A stretch of DNA of 64,000 nucleotides from Pollenia angustigena. Its lineage: Eukaryota > Arthropoda > Insecta > Diptera > Polleniidae. The number at the start of each line of letters is the position of its first letter. The stretch's first letter is position 1. The notes beneath the pieces were generated by a model that was given only the letters and a program-made list of their open reading frames with translations, was not told the origin of the DNA and did no database searches. Shown in pieces: positions 22,707 to 35,016 of the stretch. The stretch is taken from positions 234,041,127 through 234,105,126 of the forward strand of contig OV884056.1 of assembly GCA_930367215.1 (NCBI GenBank), given 5' to 3'. Both the position numbers and the translations under genes were made by a program.

Positions 22707-22943
22707 GCTTAAGAAAAAAAAAAAAAAAAAAAATTAAAAAAATAAGAAAAAATTTTTTTACTTTATTGAAAGTATTCATCCAATGAATAATATTCATAGA
22801 TCTAATGTAATGTTTCATTAAATCCTTTTAATGAAACAGGTTTGATTGATCCCACGAAGCGCTGCATAGGTTCCTTTTTAATGTAATTTTTCATGGGATT
22901 AATGTCAAAATTCATTGGTATTGCGAAGAAAATTCTTTCAGTG

Positions 22944-25900
22944 TACAAAAATAAATTTTTCAGACTTCTTTTAAAAGTAAATTTAATATCTAAATTCATA
23001 CCAAAAACCAACAATTAGACTTAAACTAAAACGCCATTGAATATCTTTTATTTGAAAATTCTCTTCTCATGTTTAACGATATTCCATTTTTTTTAATTTT
23101 TTTTTTAATTCAACTATTCATAGACATGCATTAGGCATTGTTAAGTAGAATGCAATAAATATTTCCCTCAAATTTATTTTATCTTTTAGTTTTTGCTTTA
23201 AGAACTGTTCCATTTCTTCTTCTCAGTTTAATGTAATTTAGCAATGCCACAAAATATTGCCAGAAATGCATTTTCATGTTGGTTTTTAAAACTACAAATA
23301 TTTTTTATAAAATTTTTCTTTTTATTTTTCCATTGCATAGCAAAGCAGCCGAATGGAAAATAATTATTTTTATTCTGGTTACTTAAAAAAACGGATGAGA
23401 AAAAAAAATTGCATTTCATTGTCACACAGGGATGCCATGAGAAGAGAGATATCTAACGAGTGCAACGTCTACAAATAATTGATAAGGAAAATTAGTTTTG
23501 TTTATTTATGCATGAAAAATTTCCAACGCATTTGTTGGAAAATTTTTTCTAAGAATACAATTTTGGGAGTTAAATTAATGAAAAAAGGATAAAACGAATG
23601 CTAAACTAAGAGAAAAGAATTTTTTAATTTAATTCAATTTTAAAGAAATTTTTGGGAATATAGTGTGATGAAAACATAGTTCGAAAATAAACATTGTATT
23701 CTATGCTTTAGTGTTATGTACTGTAGAAATATCCCTGTAGTAAATAAAATAGTCAGTTGCAAAAAACACTAACTATAAATTAACTTTTTTTTAAATGACT
23801 ACAAATTGGTTGAAATCTCATGCAGATATCAACCAAAAAGGCACACGTAAAACACAAATAAAAGCAAAATAAGTAAAACAAGCATGCCATGAAGTCAAAT
23901 GAAAAAATATATACAAACATTTTAAAATAATTAAAAATTAAATCGATACAAATCTGCTTATGTACTAGCAATTATGTGGCGTATTTATTTGAGGACTATA
24001 ATACATTATCATTTAGGGCAGTTTAATCCAAAATTTTCATAAATAATTATTTCTATATCAAAATATATAAAGATATACATATGTATGCATGTTCATATTA
24101 CATACATACATACATATGTATATTTTTTTGACAAAAATTATTTAAGATTTCAATAATTTATTATAAACTGACAATACAAATAGGTTGAAAAATAAGTAGT
24201 TAGTAGTCATTTAAAAAGTCATGCAAAGATGGCCAATTGACTACTGCCTATGACATGCCCATGTTAAAATAATAAGTCGTCGACAAGGAAAAAAGTCACT
24301 TAATCAACTAGATGTGGTTATAAAAAAAACCAGTTTGAAGTTTGTTATAAATGTGTTTGACTTCCTACAGGGATGGGACAAACAAATGCTAATAGTGTTT
24401 GTACAGTTAATACCTTAAAAAGAAGTTTCTCTGTTTGTGATCTTTGTACACAATCAAAATACTGTACTAGTCCACCTCAACATAAAGGTGAGAAGATATC
24501 ATTGAGTTAGGTTTATCGTAAAAAACAGCAAACTTCGTTGTGTTCGGTTTAGCAAATGAATAATGGGTTTCCGATTTGGTTCTAAGTGTACAACTCTGTT
24601 TCATTTAATACGATTTTAAATTTTTAAAGCGTGAGTGTCTTTTTCGTATGTATTGTAAGCAGGAATAAATGAGAAAACCAATATCGTACCAACGAACTTT
24701 TAAAATCGTACTTTTTCGGTCCCAATAGTACTAAATTTTTTTTTATGAATTTTATTTTTTTTATTTTTAAAAATAAATATAAAATACAACAAAAACAAAA
24801 GGTTCTTAAAATTTATTTGTACATTAATTATACATAATAAAAGGGTTGGCTAAATTTTTTCGCGTCAAAAGCACATCGCGATTCTTGTTATATAAGCCAT
24901 TCCAAGAAACTTTGCCAAAGAAACCATAGGTCAAAAACTAATTTTGAGCCCCAGATATTTCAAAATAGTTAGTTTTCCAAAATATTCAAGAATAGAGGCA
25001 AACAAATTGTATTTGATCTAGCAAGACCAGTATCATGCGGCTTTTAGAGTCGAGAAATCCATTAATTTTTATTTTTGATTGGCGCCTGAGAGCGTTTTCA
25101 TACACTTTTTAGAATTTATCGTTTTTTTTTGTAGAAAATTTACGAATATTTCGCAAAATGCAATCTCGAATCTTAAACGAAAATACAATTTTTAAGCGAT
25201 CGAAAAATATATGCATACGAACATCTTCGGATTGTGTATCCAAATTTATTGTGTTTACAATTTTCAATATGTACTCCAGAAACAGGAGAGGAGTAGAAAG
25301 AATAAAATTTAATTTAGCGCTTGTAAAATCTCCTTCAAAATAATTCGGAGTAAAATAATAATGGAGTGGGCTCCCACTGTTCCAAAATTCTGTTTGATTA
25401 CTTCTTGACGTGATAACCATCTTGTTGAGGAATATTTGAAAATATTATTGAGAGGAATTCTTCTCTTATACTATGTAGAACATATAGAACATGTAGATGT
25501 ACAACTTTTGCAGAAGTAGTTTCCTATTTATTTTAAAAACTTGTCAATATCATCCGAAAATGCACTTCTATATGCTTTCGCTGATACTAAATTTAGAATC
25601 GTTCAATCAACAAGTTCAAAAATCTATTCACAGTAGCGGAGTTCAGTGTTTGGTGCAAATGGTCTTGCAAGAGAGCAAATGCAAATTATCATAGCTGTTT
25701 TGTTAAATCCAACAATACAATAATAATTGGACAGTAATACGAGTTGCTATTTTATATCAATTATAAATATGTAGGTTTGAATTGTTTGAAAATAGTCCCA
25801 ATTGAGTCACGGGGTACCAGCGTACTTTTTAGTTTTGAATTGTACCAAGAAAAAGAACAATTGTACCAACTTTATCAACCCTGATTGTAAGTAAATGAAT

Positions 25901-26065
25901 CTGCTGAGTGAGAGAAAGAGAGATTCGCAACTGTTTTGTTTTGGTAGATGATGAAACACACGTGTTTTCTACAGCTTTTTGTGTGACTTTTCAACCACAG
26001 GGTAGTAAATAAAAGTTTAACACATTTTGTTGTTGCGGTGCTGTTAATGTTAGTACTATGACTAC
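22944..26065. other. No gene recognised; one R2 repeat copy at 24373-24600
   Basis: AT-rich DNA with a (TACA)n stretch near 24085-24120. At 24373-24600 lies a copy of dispersed repeat R2 (AAACAAATGCTAATAG, TCTCTGTTTGTGATC, AAACTTCGTTGTGTTCGG). Overlapping ORFs near 25109-25420 are on opposite strands and look random. Confidence 0.45.
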
Positions 26066-26066
26066 A

Positions 26067-26206
26067 TTAACCCATTAGCGCCCAATTTTTATTTTAAAGA
26101 TTGTAAAATAATATATAAATGATAAAACTTTATTTATTCCAGTTTTTCAATTATTATTTAATTATTTGTGTATGTTCCCAAATGTGATCATTGGGCGCTG
26201 CAAGGG
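26067..26206. mobile_element. Candidate piggyBac-like miniature element
   Basis: TTAA at 26067-26070 precedes CCCATTAGCGCCCAAT. The right end ATTGGGCGCTGCAAGGG is its inverted partner with a few changes. The right TTAA is not preserved. About 136 bp, noncoding. Confidence 0.45.
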
Positions 26207-26209
26207 TAC

Positions 26210-26470
26210 TTTATTTCCAAGAGTGAAAACCGCTAATGTTTGTTCGTTTCAGTTGTGTTTAGCGCCCTTTTGGCTGGTAAGGACAACAAATTTTTTTAGA
26301 AAAACGGCACATGTACACGATACAATAACGCACACAAACTATTCATGCTGTCGTCGTGCAAATTGTCAAAGAACAACAATACTAATAAGAGGACGTTGCT
26401 AAAATCTTTTGTTTGCTCATTCCATAATCAGTGTGAAAAAAACACTACAAAACATTATATTATACAGTAT
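26210..26470 (+). repeat. Dispersed repeat R2 fragment
   Basis: Shares GTTTGTTCGTTTCAGTTGTG, AGCGCCCTTTTGGCTGGTAA and AACAGAACACT with 47280-47345 and 48085-48230. The ORF at 26166-26402 crosses it and is not supported. Confidence 0.5.
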
Positions 26471-26559
26471 GTCTAAGAACAGAACACTTCATAGCTTAGG
26501 AAATTAAAAAAAAGGCTTGTGTATTAATACAAAAACACTATAAACTAGATACCCAGCTG

Positions 26560-26950
26560 TAACTAGAATGAGTAAAGAGGCCTAATAGAAGGCCTTACTT
26601 AGCAGTCAGAAGCCCTTCTCGCCGCATTCCATACTTATTTATTTTTGACACAGGTTGTCATTGGGCGCAAGGCCTTCCACACTTCCTTTAAGAACAACTT
26701 CGATCCCTTCCCAAAGAAGAGAGTAAGGAAGGTCACTAAAAATAAAAAGTAAATAAAACTGAACACCTTCCTTTCTCACTTCTCAAAGAAGGGAGTTGCG
26801 AATGTGTACTGAATATTTCAGAAGGTCTTTTAAAAAGAAGTTTATACCTTCTAGAAGGCATACTTCTGAAGGCAGGATATCATGCGAAGCGAATCTTAAA
26901 GAAAGGAGTATAGAGGCCTTCAAAAAGGCCTGCCACTTGCGGTCCTTTCA
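26560..26950. repeat. Block of AAGGCCTT palindromic subrepeats
   Basis: AGGCCTAATAGAAGGCCTTAC at the left is mirrored by AGGCCTTCAAAAAGGCCT at the right. Between them AGAAGG / CCTTCT motifs recur in both orientations (near 26610, 26670, 26700, 26770, 26815, 26850). This resembles a foldback element; no target duplication was found. Confidence 0.45.
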
Positions 26951-27489
26951 ATATTTACCGATGGGTATTGTTTCTAAATGTGTGTACCGTAGGTACGTTA
27001 AACAAGTTTAATTTTTGCTTTTAAGAAAAAAATTTTTGGGAAGTTATGGCAAAAAAAAGTTAAAGTAGTACCCCCCTGGAAATAAACTTTCACATGTTTT
27101 TTGAAGACTCCCAACATATTTTGGCTCTAGCGATAATCTTCCGTGAGCTAAACGGGGTCTCAAAATGGTATTTTTCATGAATAAAAAGTGTGGTGAAATT
27201 TTTTTATTGGTTTTAATTTCAAATGCATCGTTAAAAATGTTTGACCACCGCTTGAGATTTTAGTCAAAAATTAGCATTTAACTCCATAATGCTGCCAATA
27301 TGACCAATTTTTTTTTTAATTTTATTAAAATCTTTTAAAAATACAATTTTTTTTTATTAAAATTAAATCTTTTGTGCTCTATCGAGTTTAAAAAACACAC
27401 TCAATATAAAAACAACGTTTTATAGAAAATTATTGACCCTTGTCTGACTAAAAAAAAAAAAAAAAAATACATCAATGATGTCGACTTAC

Positions 27490-27602
27490 TTGAATGTTTC
27501 ATAATGATGACGATCCATGTTGCCTGTTAGGAAATCAAACACAGACATATCCATCAAATCCAGTAAACGTCGTCCTTCATCATAAGGTGGGATATCACGA
27601 AC
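27490..27602 (-). CDS. Fam20C: Fam20-type secretory kinase, internal exon with catalytic motif
   Basis: This 113-nt exon is bounded on the minus strand by an AG acceptor (27603-27604) and a GTAAGT donor (27484-27489). It encodes [20 protein letters not shown] followed by [17 protein letters not shown] and ends in phase 2. GNMDRHHYE holds the catalytic Asp of Fam20-family kinases, which act in the secretory pathway and phosphorylate secreted proteins (Fam20C on S-x-E sites). The MDRHHYETF form resembles Fam20C/Fam20A more than Fam20B; the likely fly counterpart is CG31145. The preceding exon joins in frame (28415-28495). The next exon, which should carry the metal-binding DNG/DHG motif, was not found in the lower 27 kb. 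Confidence 0.88.
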
Positions 27603-28414
27603 CTTTATAAAAGAAATTTAATAAAATAATCAATTAGTTTATAACTTTAAACCAATTTAAAAATTTTTAATTAAATCTTAACTACTTCTATAAATTTTTT
27701 CTCAATTTATTTGTAAAGGGGCAAAAAAACACAACTTTAACAAACTTCTTTATCTGCACTTTTTAATTACAATATTTTAAAAAGCCATTAAGTTTGATTT
27801 AAATTTAATTTATCCCAGAGGTAAGAAAGCTAAATAATAATTTTTATAAATTTTTTTTAAAACTTTTTTTTTATGAATGCAAATTATTTTTTACACTCTG
27901 CCAGTGTTTTTATGAGTATTTTCTCGTTTTTTTCTTCTTTTTTTTGTTCTTTCCTCCTTCAGTTATTCTACCAAAACAAATTTTTATTTAAGTTTGCCTC
28001 ATTTTTTTTTTTTTTTTGCTGCTATTGCATATTATGCAACACTATAAGTGGCATATTAAAGTTTTATACTCGAGCGTAGTTTGTTTGCACAAACAGACAG
28101 ACAGTGAATATAATCCTGCTCCTGTTGGCCCCTGTTTTCTTGCATTTTCTTTTTTTTATTATTTTTGTTTTGAAATTAATGGAAATTAGCAAAAATGCTA
28201 AGAAAAAAGCAATAAAATAAAAAAAATTCACAAACTAAAGAAAATAGTCAGAAAATCTAAAATAATATTAAAAACACCGGCGTTCAGTTGAAAATAAAAA
28301 AAGAGAAATTAAACAGACTGAAAATTTCTAAAGAAAATGTAACATCCGGTTATGAAATACTAAAAGATAAAAAGAAATAAAAAAAAATTAAAGTTTATTT
28401 TAATAAAAACTTAC
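27603..28414 (-). other. Intron of the Fam20-type gene (812 bp)
   Basis: The intron starts GTAAGT (read from 28414 down) and ends AG at 27603-27604; it is phase 0. It is AT-rich with T-rich runs at 27840-28015. The ORF at 27873-28079 lies inside it, is low complexity, and is not a gene. Confidence 0.85.
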
Positions 28415-28495
28415 CATCGAACAATAGTTTGCATCCGTTTCCCATTGAGCCTTTCTGCGCTTGTGGTATGAACGGCGCCAGGGATGACGCCAAAC
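28415..28495 (-). CDS. Fam20C: Fam20-type secretory kinase, upstream internal exon
   Basis: This 81-nt exon has an AG acceptor (28496-28497) and GTAAGT donor (28409-28414). Its 27 codons read [20 protein letters not shown] and then DANYCSM. [15 protein letters not shown] is a signature of Fam20 kinases just N-terminal to the catalytic exon, and the Cys fits a conserved disulfide position. Phase 0 at the donor joins exactly to [10 protein letters not shown]. The exon starts mid-protein; the N-terminal signal-anchor and earlier exons were not recognised between here and 64 kb, so the upstream intron is probably longer than 35 kb. Noticeably higher GC than its flanks. Confidence 0.87.
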
Positions 28496-28742
28496 CTACA
28501 ATGAAAATTGTGAAAAAAACAGAAAAGTATTTATATAAAGTGCAATTAAGAAGAAGTTTTCTTTGTGAAGTTATTTCGTTACGATTTTTTTTTTTGGTGT
28601 ATGCGTAATATCTAGTGTTTTTTCGTTAACATAATAATGAATGTCTATGGTTTTTTAGGAATAACTTTGTTAATACTTTTATTAAAAAATATATACTGCG
28701 GATAATTTCATACACAAGCCATTTACAAAATGAAAAGGGTTG

Positions 28743-28983
28743 GTGTTTTGTTTAAGCTTTGATATTGTTACAAGTAAGACTTGTAGTGTTTACAATTCTT
28801 ATTCGCTTTAAGGTTTTATTTGTATAATATTTTTAGATTTTCTAAAATCTTTCAAAAAGGTTTCCTGATGATCTGGCCTAAGGAACGCATAGAAGCTAGC
28901 TTTCCCTCAACAATAAATATCAGTGTTTTTATCAAATATGACAAATTGCGCATTAAGCACGTCATACAGAAATCTTACTAATA
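28743..28983. repeat. Dispersed repeat R1 copy
   Basis: Shares AAGCTTTGATATTGTTACAA, TTTCCTGATGATCTGGCC and ATTAAGCACG with copy 1; more diverged. It lies just upstream of the 28415-28495 exon. Confidence 0.65.
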
Positions 28984-29396
28984 AAAAACTACTTAAATTA
29001 CTGATTCTTTTTGCATCATGTCAGATATTTGTGCAAAACCCTTTAAACCCTTTAAGCCCTAACAATAACCATAGAAAAAAACATTCAATGTGTTTCTAAG
29101 TTTGTGGTCATGGCGTTACGGCAAGGCACCTTCAAACACACATAGTATTGCTCATAACGTAAGATCAAACAGTTGTTTTGTATGTTTATTGTTATGTGAC
29201 ATCTAATTAAAGCTTTATGAACAAAATCTCATTAATTAGTCCTTAACTTAATCTGATTGCTTTACGAAAAATAACTAATTTCGCATAGACAAAAGTTTAT
29301 TATTCGAATAAAGTTTACTCTAACCTTGGGAAATATTATAAAACTTACAAACTCGTTCGTAAACACAAAAAAAATAAAAATAGTTTTTTTTAATCA

Positions 29397-29603
29397 CACA
29401 GAAAAAATTCTCCAAATTTTTCTTACCAATTAAAGCATTAGTCAAAAATAAAATCAGCTTTAATTAAAAATTTAATCAAATGAATTAATCGTTTAATAAA
29501 GTGAATTAAACGTTTAATTGATACTATTAATTTGTTAACTGTTGCAAATTTAATTAATATAACACGTTTTTTAATTTAAATAAATTTTTATTTTCTTCCG
29601 TGC
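29397..29603. mobile_element. Candidate miniature TIR element (CACAGAAAAAAT type)
   Basis: CACACAGAAAAAATT at the left is mirrored by ATTTTCTTCCGTGCAG at the right, with an interior rich in AATTAAA / TTTAATT. Related in ends and style to 56015-56485. Boundaries are approximate. Confidence 0.4.
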
Positions 29604-31029
29604 AGCAACATCGTTGAATCAAGCAAAGGAAATGTCCAGAGTACGAAAACAAACAAAACGAAACGTTTGCTTTCGTTTTATTTTGTTCTTTGCAGTGAGT
29701 AAAACAAAAAACAAACCAAAACAATGAGAATGATTGTGCCATTTTGTTTTGTATTATTTTTGCTCGTGAGCGCAAATTGTACATTAATATAAACGTACAC
29801 AGCTGGAAAAGAAAAGAGTAAGAACAATATTAAAACATTCAGAGAAAAAACGTTTGGTAATTGATTAACTCACAACTATTGTTCCTAAGTGAAATAAAAA
29901 GAGAGGTTTTTAGGTTTTTTTGTTTTTATTAATGCTTATTTTGACTACCATAGTAATTGTGAGGCATTGTGGATTTTACTCTTGTTATGCCACTACAAAA
30001 ACCAAAAAGAACTAAATCAATTACTCAAAACAAAACGTTTCTCTATCTGTTTTGTACTCAGATGTACGATTGTAACGGTTAATTAAATATTGCAGATGAG
30101 TGGAAAGCCAATTGTTTCGTTTTCTCTCTATGACACTTGAAAAGTTTTTGTTTTGGTTTTGTTCATGTACAATACAATTTAAAAATTTTGAATAGTTTTG
30201 TACATTTTGCAAACGTTTGCGAATTTTGCACCTTTTACCAAAATAATTATATTGATTAATACAAATTGTAAAATTTTAATATTGTTATATATTTTCAATA
30301 AATGATATTTTCAATTTTGATGAAAGAAATTATCGAAAACTTGTGCGACTTTTAACAATATATTAATTGATTTAATTAAAAGAATTATTCCCAGAAAATC
30401 TATATTTTATTAATCCATTTCTGCCTAATGGGTATTTAAATACCCAGAAACATTCCAACCGCAAAAAATTCTAGTAAAGGCCAGATGAGAGATAATTGCT
30501 GCAACTTACATTTTTATTGAAAAGAGAACATTGATTAAACTGAAAAAAATTAAAACATTCAATTTTCAAGGTTTTTGTTAGAAGTCTTACTCTTCTTCGG
30601 TTAGATCTCGCAGACTTTGTATGAATCACATTACCCTACATAAAGTAATGGTATCTGAGACCACAGTATCCAGTGAATAGTTGAGTTAGCGCCCTGAGCA
30701 CACTTTTTGCAAACAAAAAGTAACTAACTAGGTTACCACGGTTCAAAGTAATAAATCCTTAAGTATATCTAAATCCAGAAAAATTCGAAAAAAGCCGAGT
30801 AAAATCTCCTAATCAACTTCTTAAATTTATTACAAATTCTCAGTCCACTTTTAATAATAAAACTACAAAGCGGTAGAATTTGAGGCAGAATTTCTGTTTA
30901 AACTGCGGAATCCTCAGAATAATAACGCAAATCGAAACAACATTGGAAATTTGACGCGATCAAATAGTATATAAATATTAAAATTAATTAAAATAGGTAT
31001 TATCTTTACAAAAAAACAAGAAAAAAAGT

Positions 31030-31930
31030 TTAAAAAAACACATAAAATTCAGAAAAATTCATGAAATCTTTATTTGAATCGATAGTACGGTCCATATAAT
31101 TTAATGTTTGAAGATTATTTCATGCAAATGTTGACCGTGACTGCGCCTCAAATGGTCCATCCGCTTAGTCCAATTTTGGCATACTCTTTCCAACATTTCG
31201 GCCGGTATCTCATGAATAAATGCTTCAATATTGTCTTCCAATGCGTCAATTTAAGCGGGCATGTGTGTATAGACATGAGCTTTAACATAGCCTCACGAAA
31301 AATAGTCTAAAGGCGTGAAATCGCACGACCTAGGCGGCCAATTTACCGGTCCCGAACGTGAAATAAAATGTTCACCGAACTCGCCTCTCAATAAGTCCAT
31401 TGTTAAGCGTGCTGTGTGGCATGTGGCACCGTCTTGTTGAAACCACATGTCATGCAAGTCAAGCTCTTGCATTTTGCCAAAAAAAAAGTTGGTTATCATC
31501 TCACGGTAGCGCTCACCATTTACAGTTACGTTACGATTCGCATCATCTTTGAAGAAGTACGGTCCAATGATGCCACCAGCCCATTAACCGCACCAAACTG
31601 TGACATTAACTGGATGCATTGGTAGCTCTTGCAATGCTACTGGCTGATCTTCACTCCAAAATCGACAATTCTGCTTATTAACGTACCCATTGAGCCGAAT
31701 ATGAGCTTAATCGCTGAACACAAGAAGCGCGCAATGAACTTTCTTAACAGAGCACGCATTTTGATACTAAAATTCAATAATTTGCAAGCGTTGTTCGTTT
31801 GTAAGACGATTCATGGTTAAATTATATACCAAACTGAAGATGTTTGACAGTGAAACAAAACACGAAACGTGCGTCAGCTGTTTAAACCAGTGTTGCCAAA
31901 CAGATAATAGCTAAAATCACCCATTATATC
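31030..31930 (-). mobile_element. Mariner-like element M3, internally deleted copy
   Basis: Closely similar along its whole length to 40448-41333 (same first and last motifs AAACACATAAAATTCAG and AGTGTTGCCAAACAGATAA). The transposase is broken by stops and frameshifts: only the block MITNFFFGKMQELDLHDMW to NWPPRSCDFTPLDYF (31293-31499) stays open. It shows the same loss of the region between the helix-turn-helix and the first catalytic block as the copy at 40524, so the deletion predates the copies' separation. Terminal repeats are not obvious. Confidence 0.75.
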
Positions 31931-31949
31931 ACACCAAAGCCTGTTGGGT

Positions 31950-32089
31950 ATTTAAATCAGCTTTTAAAAAAACTGCAGTCAAAGTTAAAAAGTTAAATAT
32001 AAGCAGTGGCAAACAAATTTACACAAATTTTCGTTTTTTGTTCGACAGTTTTTCGTTTCAACTGCAGTTTTTTAGACCCTGATTTAAAT
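31950..32089. mobile_element. Small hAT-type miniature element N2, copy A (31958-32081)
   Basis: A 124-bp element with ends CAGCTTTTAAAAAAACTGCAG and (reverse) CAGGGTCTAAAAAACTGCAG, flanked by the perfect 8-bp duplication ATTTAAAT (31950-31957, 32082-32089). A second member is at 49516-49709. Confidence 0.8.
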
Positions 32090-32509
32090 ACGCATGTCCT
32101 ATCCCAGGTGTGGGAAAAGGCAAATATATCTTTTTTTTATTCAAAATTAAGGTTGAAATATTGGTTTGATATAAAGCGCACCAATAATAAACACTTAAAC
32201 ACGTCTAAAAATGTGACATATAATGATATTGTGGTGAAATTTAGTCCAATTTATATGTGTGAGGCAAGAAATCACACAAAAAGACTTTTTTGATGAATAA
32301 TTGTGAATTAACCTACAGGTCACATATAAATCCGCCGTCCAAAAAACACTTCACTAGCGTTTTAAAGTGCTTTTATTACATTTTTATATTGAAATTTTGC
32401 ACACTTTAGTTTTGTAATACGATATCAATAGTGAGTCACACCTTGATGTCAAGTTTTTGCCCAACTTAATTTAAAATTTCTTAGTTTCAGTGTTTGACAA
32501 ATTCAACCA

Positions 32510-33143
32510 TGCAGAGGTACACAATTGAGCAGCTCGTAAAGATTGTTGAAGCATTTTTAGAAAATGAGCGTTCAAATTAAAATGCATTTCGTGCACTTCG
32601 TAACTTTTTGGTCAGCAGAATCGATCAAACGTGTCCACAATCGGAATGCCGGTTCGCAAATTTCAGCAAACCGGGTCTGCAAGAAATGTGAAAACATCTG
32701 TTTGGTTAGGTTTATCGGCAGGAGGCGTCATTGGGCCGTAGTTCTTCGAAAATCAGGTCGGCCAAGCAGTTACTGTGAATGGTGTTCGCTATCGCGAGAT
32801 GTTAACGGACTTCTTATGGCCAGAAATTGAGGTTATGTACCTGGACGATATTTGGTTAAAACAGGATGGTACCACTTGCCACACAGCCAAGAAAACAATG
32901 GCAATTTTACGCAAGAAATTCTATGGCCGTGCCATCTCATGTCGTGGAGATGTAAATTAGCCGCCGCCACGATCATGTGATTTGACAACGTTGACTTCTT
33001 TCTTTGGGGATATTAAAAAAAGTGTGCGTCAATAAGCCAAGAACAATTCAAGAGCTAAAGGATGAGATAGCTTGGCACATTAACAACATTGAACCTCAAT
33101 TATGTCACAGAGTCATTAAAAATATGGAACATCGGATAGAGGC
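32510..33143 (+). pseudogene. Mariner transposase relic (M2)
   Basis: Starts MQRYTIEQLVKIVEAFLENE at 32510, a helix-turn-helix N terminus, then a stop. Later segments read SAGGVIGP, then the in-frame run VNGVRYREMLTDFLWPEIEV (about 32770-32835) and DIWLKQDGTTCHTAKKTM (32848-32900; canonical WFQQDGATCHTA). A following SCD..P.D region and NKPRTIQELKDEIAWHIN (33024-33080) are frame-shifted. The segment with the first catalytic Asp is missing. Not functional. Confidence 0.75.
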
Positions 33144-33616
33144 AAGTATGTATGGGCAAATGCAAAAAGAGCGAACGATGTGTACATACGCAACATTTTT
33201 TTCAATGCAAATCTACTACTGACGTTGGTACTACTGACTAGGTACTGACAAGGTAGTTCCTTTGGGAACATATGTAGACATTGGAACCAGAGAATCGCTA
33301 GTACATTTTAGTAAAAATAGTCTACATTTTTTGAAAGAATATGAAATCATAACAATCTTTTTTTTTAAATTTCTTTAACTTTTATAGGAATTGTACTTCT
33401 CAGTTGTTATTGATAACATCCTTTTCGTATTAAAGCCAAATATAGTGGCAAATGTAATATAGTGTTGACACTTCGTTGACAAGGTCACCAATATATTCGA
33501 CAAAACTAGCGACTTGGAGACACTTGCACCCAAGATTACTTCAGAGCGTAAACAAACCAATGCAATGCCAAACATCCAAAGCTTTCAATGTAGTGGTGCC
33601 AATACCTGGAGGTAAG
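33139..33616. mobile_element. hAT-like insertion in mariner M2 (element 33147-33608)
   Basis: GAGGCAAG (33139-33146) and GAGGTAAG (33609-33616) are a near-perfect 8-bp duplication around a 462-bp segment; the uninterrupted relative at 8236-8243 reads GAGGTATG. Ends TATGTATGGGCA and (reverse) CAGGTATTGGCA are weak TIRs. Internal sequence (AGTGTCTCCAAGTC) also occurs at 42047-42160 and, more diverged, at 62370-62470. Confidence 0.65.
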
Positions 33617-33739
33617 CCACCAAAGTCGTGGCGAGCATTTGGCTGATATTTAATTAAACATATACTAATAATTATAATTCTCTAAAAACTTTTTGTATTA
33701 TTTACAATAAACATTGTATATTTTGGTTGGACCAGCCTT

Positions 33740-34925
33740 TAAAAGAAATCTCTACCAAATTTTGTAATATTTGGTTCATAATTTACCAAAGGTCGAACAT
33801 AAAACACCCATCAAATAACAAGCCTAGAACACAAAATGAATCACAATATTTAATTTCATGCAAATAATAAAATTTAATATTTTTACGGTTCATATTAAAT
33901 TGTTTTTAATCAAATTTTCTAATTTCTAAGACATTAATAACGATATACACATTTTTTACAATTATTGAATTCAAATTAATTTTTTAATAACTGGCGTTGA
34001 TAATAGAGCAACGATTTCTTTTGTAACTACACACATTTTGTATCAAGAAACCGTTTGCAAATTTTAGCCACAACAATTTTATGCATTTATTATTATTTTT
34101 TACAACATTTTGTTAAACTTTTCATTCAAAACTAAATAAAATTATTTTAAACGTCAGAAACAATTTCATACAAAATGTTGCTGAAGTTCTAGTTGAATCA
34201 ACTTTAGTTACATTTTTAAAAAAATTTTAGTAACATTTTTGTTCTAAAAATGAAAGGGAAATATATGAAATACTTTGGGATGAAAAAAGATAGAAGAAAA
34301 AACGAAATTGTTTTTTTGATTGTGAACGTAGCTTAAAGCTCAGATTTTGACAATTCCCAACATAAATTTGAAAAGTTTAATTCCCCTAGAGGGAAACGAA
34401 CGACACCAAATTAGTCCCGTGATAGGTCTATGGTGTTAGAGACCGGTTCTAGTTTTAACACTTTCTATGAATAAGACCTATCACTTTTACATGGGGTTGT
34501 CGTTGGAGAAGGTCAACTGACACCATTTGACCAGTCACACATCTATTCTCAATAAACATGTTAAGTTTTAATACAATGCAGTATTATTTCAATAAAACAA
34601 GTCCTAGAACTAAATTTAAGAACAAAATTTTAGAAAGTTCCACAAAAATGTGTCACACCTCCTGTGAAGACTTTTTGTTCTTCATAAACCAGTTACATGA
34701 TTGGTTCTCCTTTCACTGGTTCTACTTTCACAACTCCCAGGACCAGTCTGTTTGACCAATTGACACAAATATCCCGCAGGGTTACTTTATTTTAAGCGAA
34801 AAAATCAATAAAGATTTCTTTTATTAAATTTAATTTGATAGCAACTAAAATGTTTATTAAATCAAAAATATATTTTTAGTTTTTGTGAAATTAAAAAAAG
34901 TTGATTCAATTAACATATTGATTAA
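33740..34925. other. No gene recognised
   Basis: AT-rich sequence. A segment at 34380-34790 has moderate GC and paired GACACCA / TGGTGTC and GACCAGTC motifs that hint at an old TIR element, but its ends could not be fixed. Confidence 0.35.
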
Positions 34926-35016
34926 ATTATGACGGGTGTCCAAAATCGAGGTATCAGCGATCAATAGAAATCGCCACAGGAGATGATCCAAAGCTTTTTG
35001 TGGCGAAAAGTTAATG

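Larger units (their letters stand above)
21587..22943. mobile_element. TIR element with TA target, holding nested insertions
   Basis: Ends CACTGAAAGAAAA and (reverse) CACTGAAAGAATT, flanked by TA at 21585-21586 and 22944-22945. Subterminal regions on both sides carry many variants of TTCATTAAATG / ATGAAAATT. A tRNA-like head (22169-22260) and another TIR element (22262-22706) lie inside. Noncoding. Confidence 0.65.
32410..33739 (+). mobile_element. Mariner-like element M2, interrupted
   Basis: Same family as 7442-8349 (GTGTTTGACAAATTCAACCAT upstream of the ATG; 3' end ATTTTGGTTGGACCAGCC, followed by TA). The left terminus is eroded. A 462-bp insertion sits at 33147-33608. The interior is a transposase pseudogene. 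Confidence 0.75.
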
